DNA of 5,012 bases from Paracoccaceae bacterium. GTDB taxonomy: Bacteria > Pseudomonadota > Alphaproteobacteria > Rhodobacterales > Rhodobacteraceae. Below are positions 4,336 through 5,012 of the stretch, piece by piece. Both the position numbers and the translations under genes were made by a program. A model generated the notes under the pieces. It had not been told where the DNA came from. It saw only the letters and a program-made list of their open reading frames with translations, and ran no database searches. The stretch lies in NCBI GenBank assembly GCA_015487255.1, contig WFQA01000104.1, forward strand, positions 1 to 5,012. The letters are read 5' to 3'. The stretch's first letter is position 1; every line of letters starts with the position of its first letter.

Positions 4336-5012
4336 ATGCAAAAACCTTTGAGAATTGCCATTGCCGGGCTGGGCACCGTGGGTGCCGGGGTGGTGAAAAT
4401 GGTGCAGACCCATGGCGATTTGCTGGCAAGGCGCGCTGGCCGCCCGATCGAGATTGTTGCGGTTTCGGCCCGCTCGCGCGGCAGGGATCGCGGGGTCAGC
4501 CTTGAAAGCTATGCCTGGGAGGATGACCCGGTGGCCCTGGCCAAACGGCAGGATGTGGAGCTTTTGGTCGAGGTGATCGGCGGCGAGGATGGCCCGGCCA
4601 AGGCCAGTTGTGAAGCGGCATTGGCTTTGGGCAAGCATGTGGTGAGCGCCAACAAGGCCATGCTGGCCCTGCACGGGCAATCCATGGCTGAACTGGCCGA
4701 AAGCAAAGGCGCGGCCCTGCGTTTTGAGGCCGCAGTTGCAGGGGGTATTCCGATAGTAAAAGCGCTGACCGAGGGGCTGGCGGGAAACGGTATTTCGCGC
4801 ATCATGGGGGTGATGAACGGCACCTGCAATTATATCCTGACCAAAATGGATGCTACCGGTGCCAGCTATGAAGATGTGCTGAAAGAGGCGCAGGCGCTTG
4901 GCTATGCCGAAGCGGACCCAGTGGTGGATGTTGGCGGGATAGATGCAGCGCACAAGCTCTCCCTGTTGGCCGCCACCGCCTTTGGCAGCCGGGTTGCCTT
5001 TGACAAGGTCAA
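4336..5012 (+). CDS. hom: Homoserine dehydrogenase, N-terminal part (3' end outside window)
   Basis: The enzyme reduces aspartate semialdehyde to homoserine with NAD(P)H, the entry to threonine, methionine and isoleucine synthesis in the cytosol. The 225 codons in the window start at ATG and run open to the edge. The Rossmann nucleotide motif is GLGTVG (11-16). It is followed by VEVIGG (78-83), SANKAML (104-110), and the substrate region EAAVAGGIPIVKAL (131-144). The signature MNGTCNYILTKM (160-171) precedes EAQALGYAEADP and GGIDAAHK. E192, D203 and K207 have the same spacing as the catalytic Glu, Asp and Lys of yeast homoserine dehydrogenase (E208, D219, K223). No aspartate kinase domain precedes it, so this is the single-function form. 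Whether it carries a C-terminal ACT domain for threonine feedback cannot be seen. It is downstream of, and probably coupled to, the RraB-like gene. Confidence 0.96.
   Translation, partial: MQKPLRIAIAGLGTVGAGVVKMVQTHGDLLARRAGRPIEIVAVSARSRGRDRGVSLESYAWEDDPVALAKRQDVELLVEVIGGEDGPAKASCEAALALGKHVVSANKAMLALHGQSMAELAESKGAALRFEAAVAGGIPIVKALTEGLAGNGISRIMGVMNGTCNYILTKMDATGASYEDVLKEAQALGYAEADPVVDVGGIDAAHKLSLLAATAFGSRVAFDKV

Noticed and set aside
4174..4953. 259-codon open frame on the minus strand opposite hom and the RraB-like gene
   Set aside because: It lies across two genes with solid motif support on the other strand. Its peptide is His/Gln/Arg-rich with no domain.
1..5012. Search for CRISPR repeats, tRNA or rRNA genes, insertion sequence ends and attachment sites
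   Set aside because: No regularly spaced repeats, no tRNA-like fold, no transposase or integrase fragment and no flanking direct repeats were seen by eye.

Overview
The window looks like ordinary chromosome from an alphaproteobacterium, most likely of the Rhodobacteraceae/Roseobacter kind. The grounds are moderately high GC in the housekeeping genes, a class I polyhydroxyalkanoate (PHA) synthase, a small lipoprotein with a Rhodobacteraceae-like sequence pattern, and a stand-alone RraB-type gene next to homoserine dehydrogenase. The taxonomic call is inference from protein character; no marker gene is present.

Layout, left to right. (1) Bases 2-112 are the last 36 codons of CTP synthase (pyrG), + strand. 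(2) Bases 105-1013 encode an unrecognised, probably exported protein of about 300 residues. Its start overlaps or abuts the pyrG stop, and its base composition is clearly more AT-rich than its neighbours. (3) On the minus strand, convergent with gene 2, lie phaC (3523-1754, class I PHA synthase, complete, 589 aa) and downstream of it a TetR-family regulator (1694-1071). The 59-base gap between them holds a perfect TGAAC-N4-GTTCA palindrome inside a plausible promoter spacer, which suggests that the regulator controls itself. (4) Bases 3524-3612 form a divergent promoter region between phaC and a small + strand lipoprotein gene (3613-3915). (5) After a 62-base gap with a candidate promoter come an RraB-like gene (3978-4325) and, 10 bases later, homoserine dehydrogenase (4336 to the window end, cut off). 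These two look like an operon.

How the genes relate. phaC polymerises hydroxyacyl-CoA into storage granules. The TetR regulator beside it has a C-terminal half resembling acyl-CoA-type TetR proteins, so a link between thioester supply and this locus is reasonable but unproven. pyrG (pyrimidine nucleotide synthesis), hom (threonine/methionine branch of the aspartate pathway) and rraB (possible RNase E modulation) are housekeeping or regulatory. No CRISPR, tRNA, rRNA, insertion sequence or phage gene is visible. I found no convincing new multi-gene system. The least explained elements are the exported protein after pyrG, the 12-bp perfect hairpin inside the lipoprotein gene, the nested palindromes in the phaC upstream region, and the unusual frequency of TTG/GTG starts.
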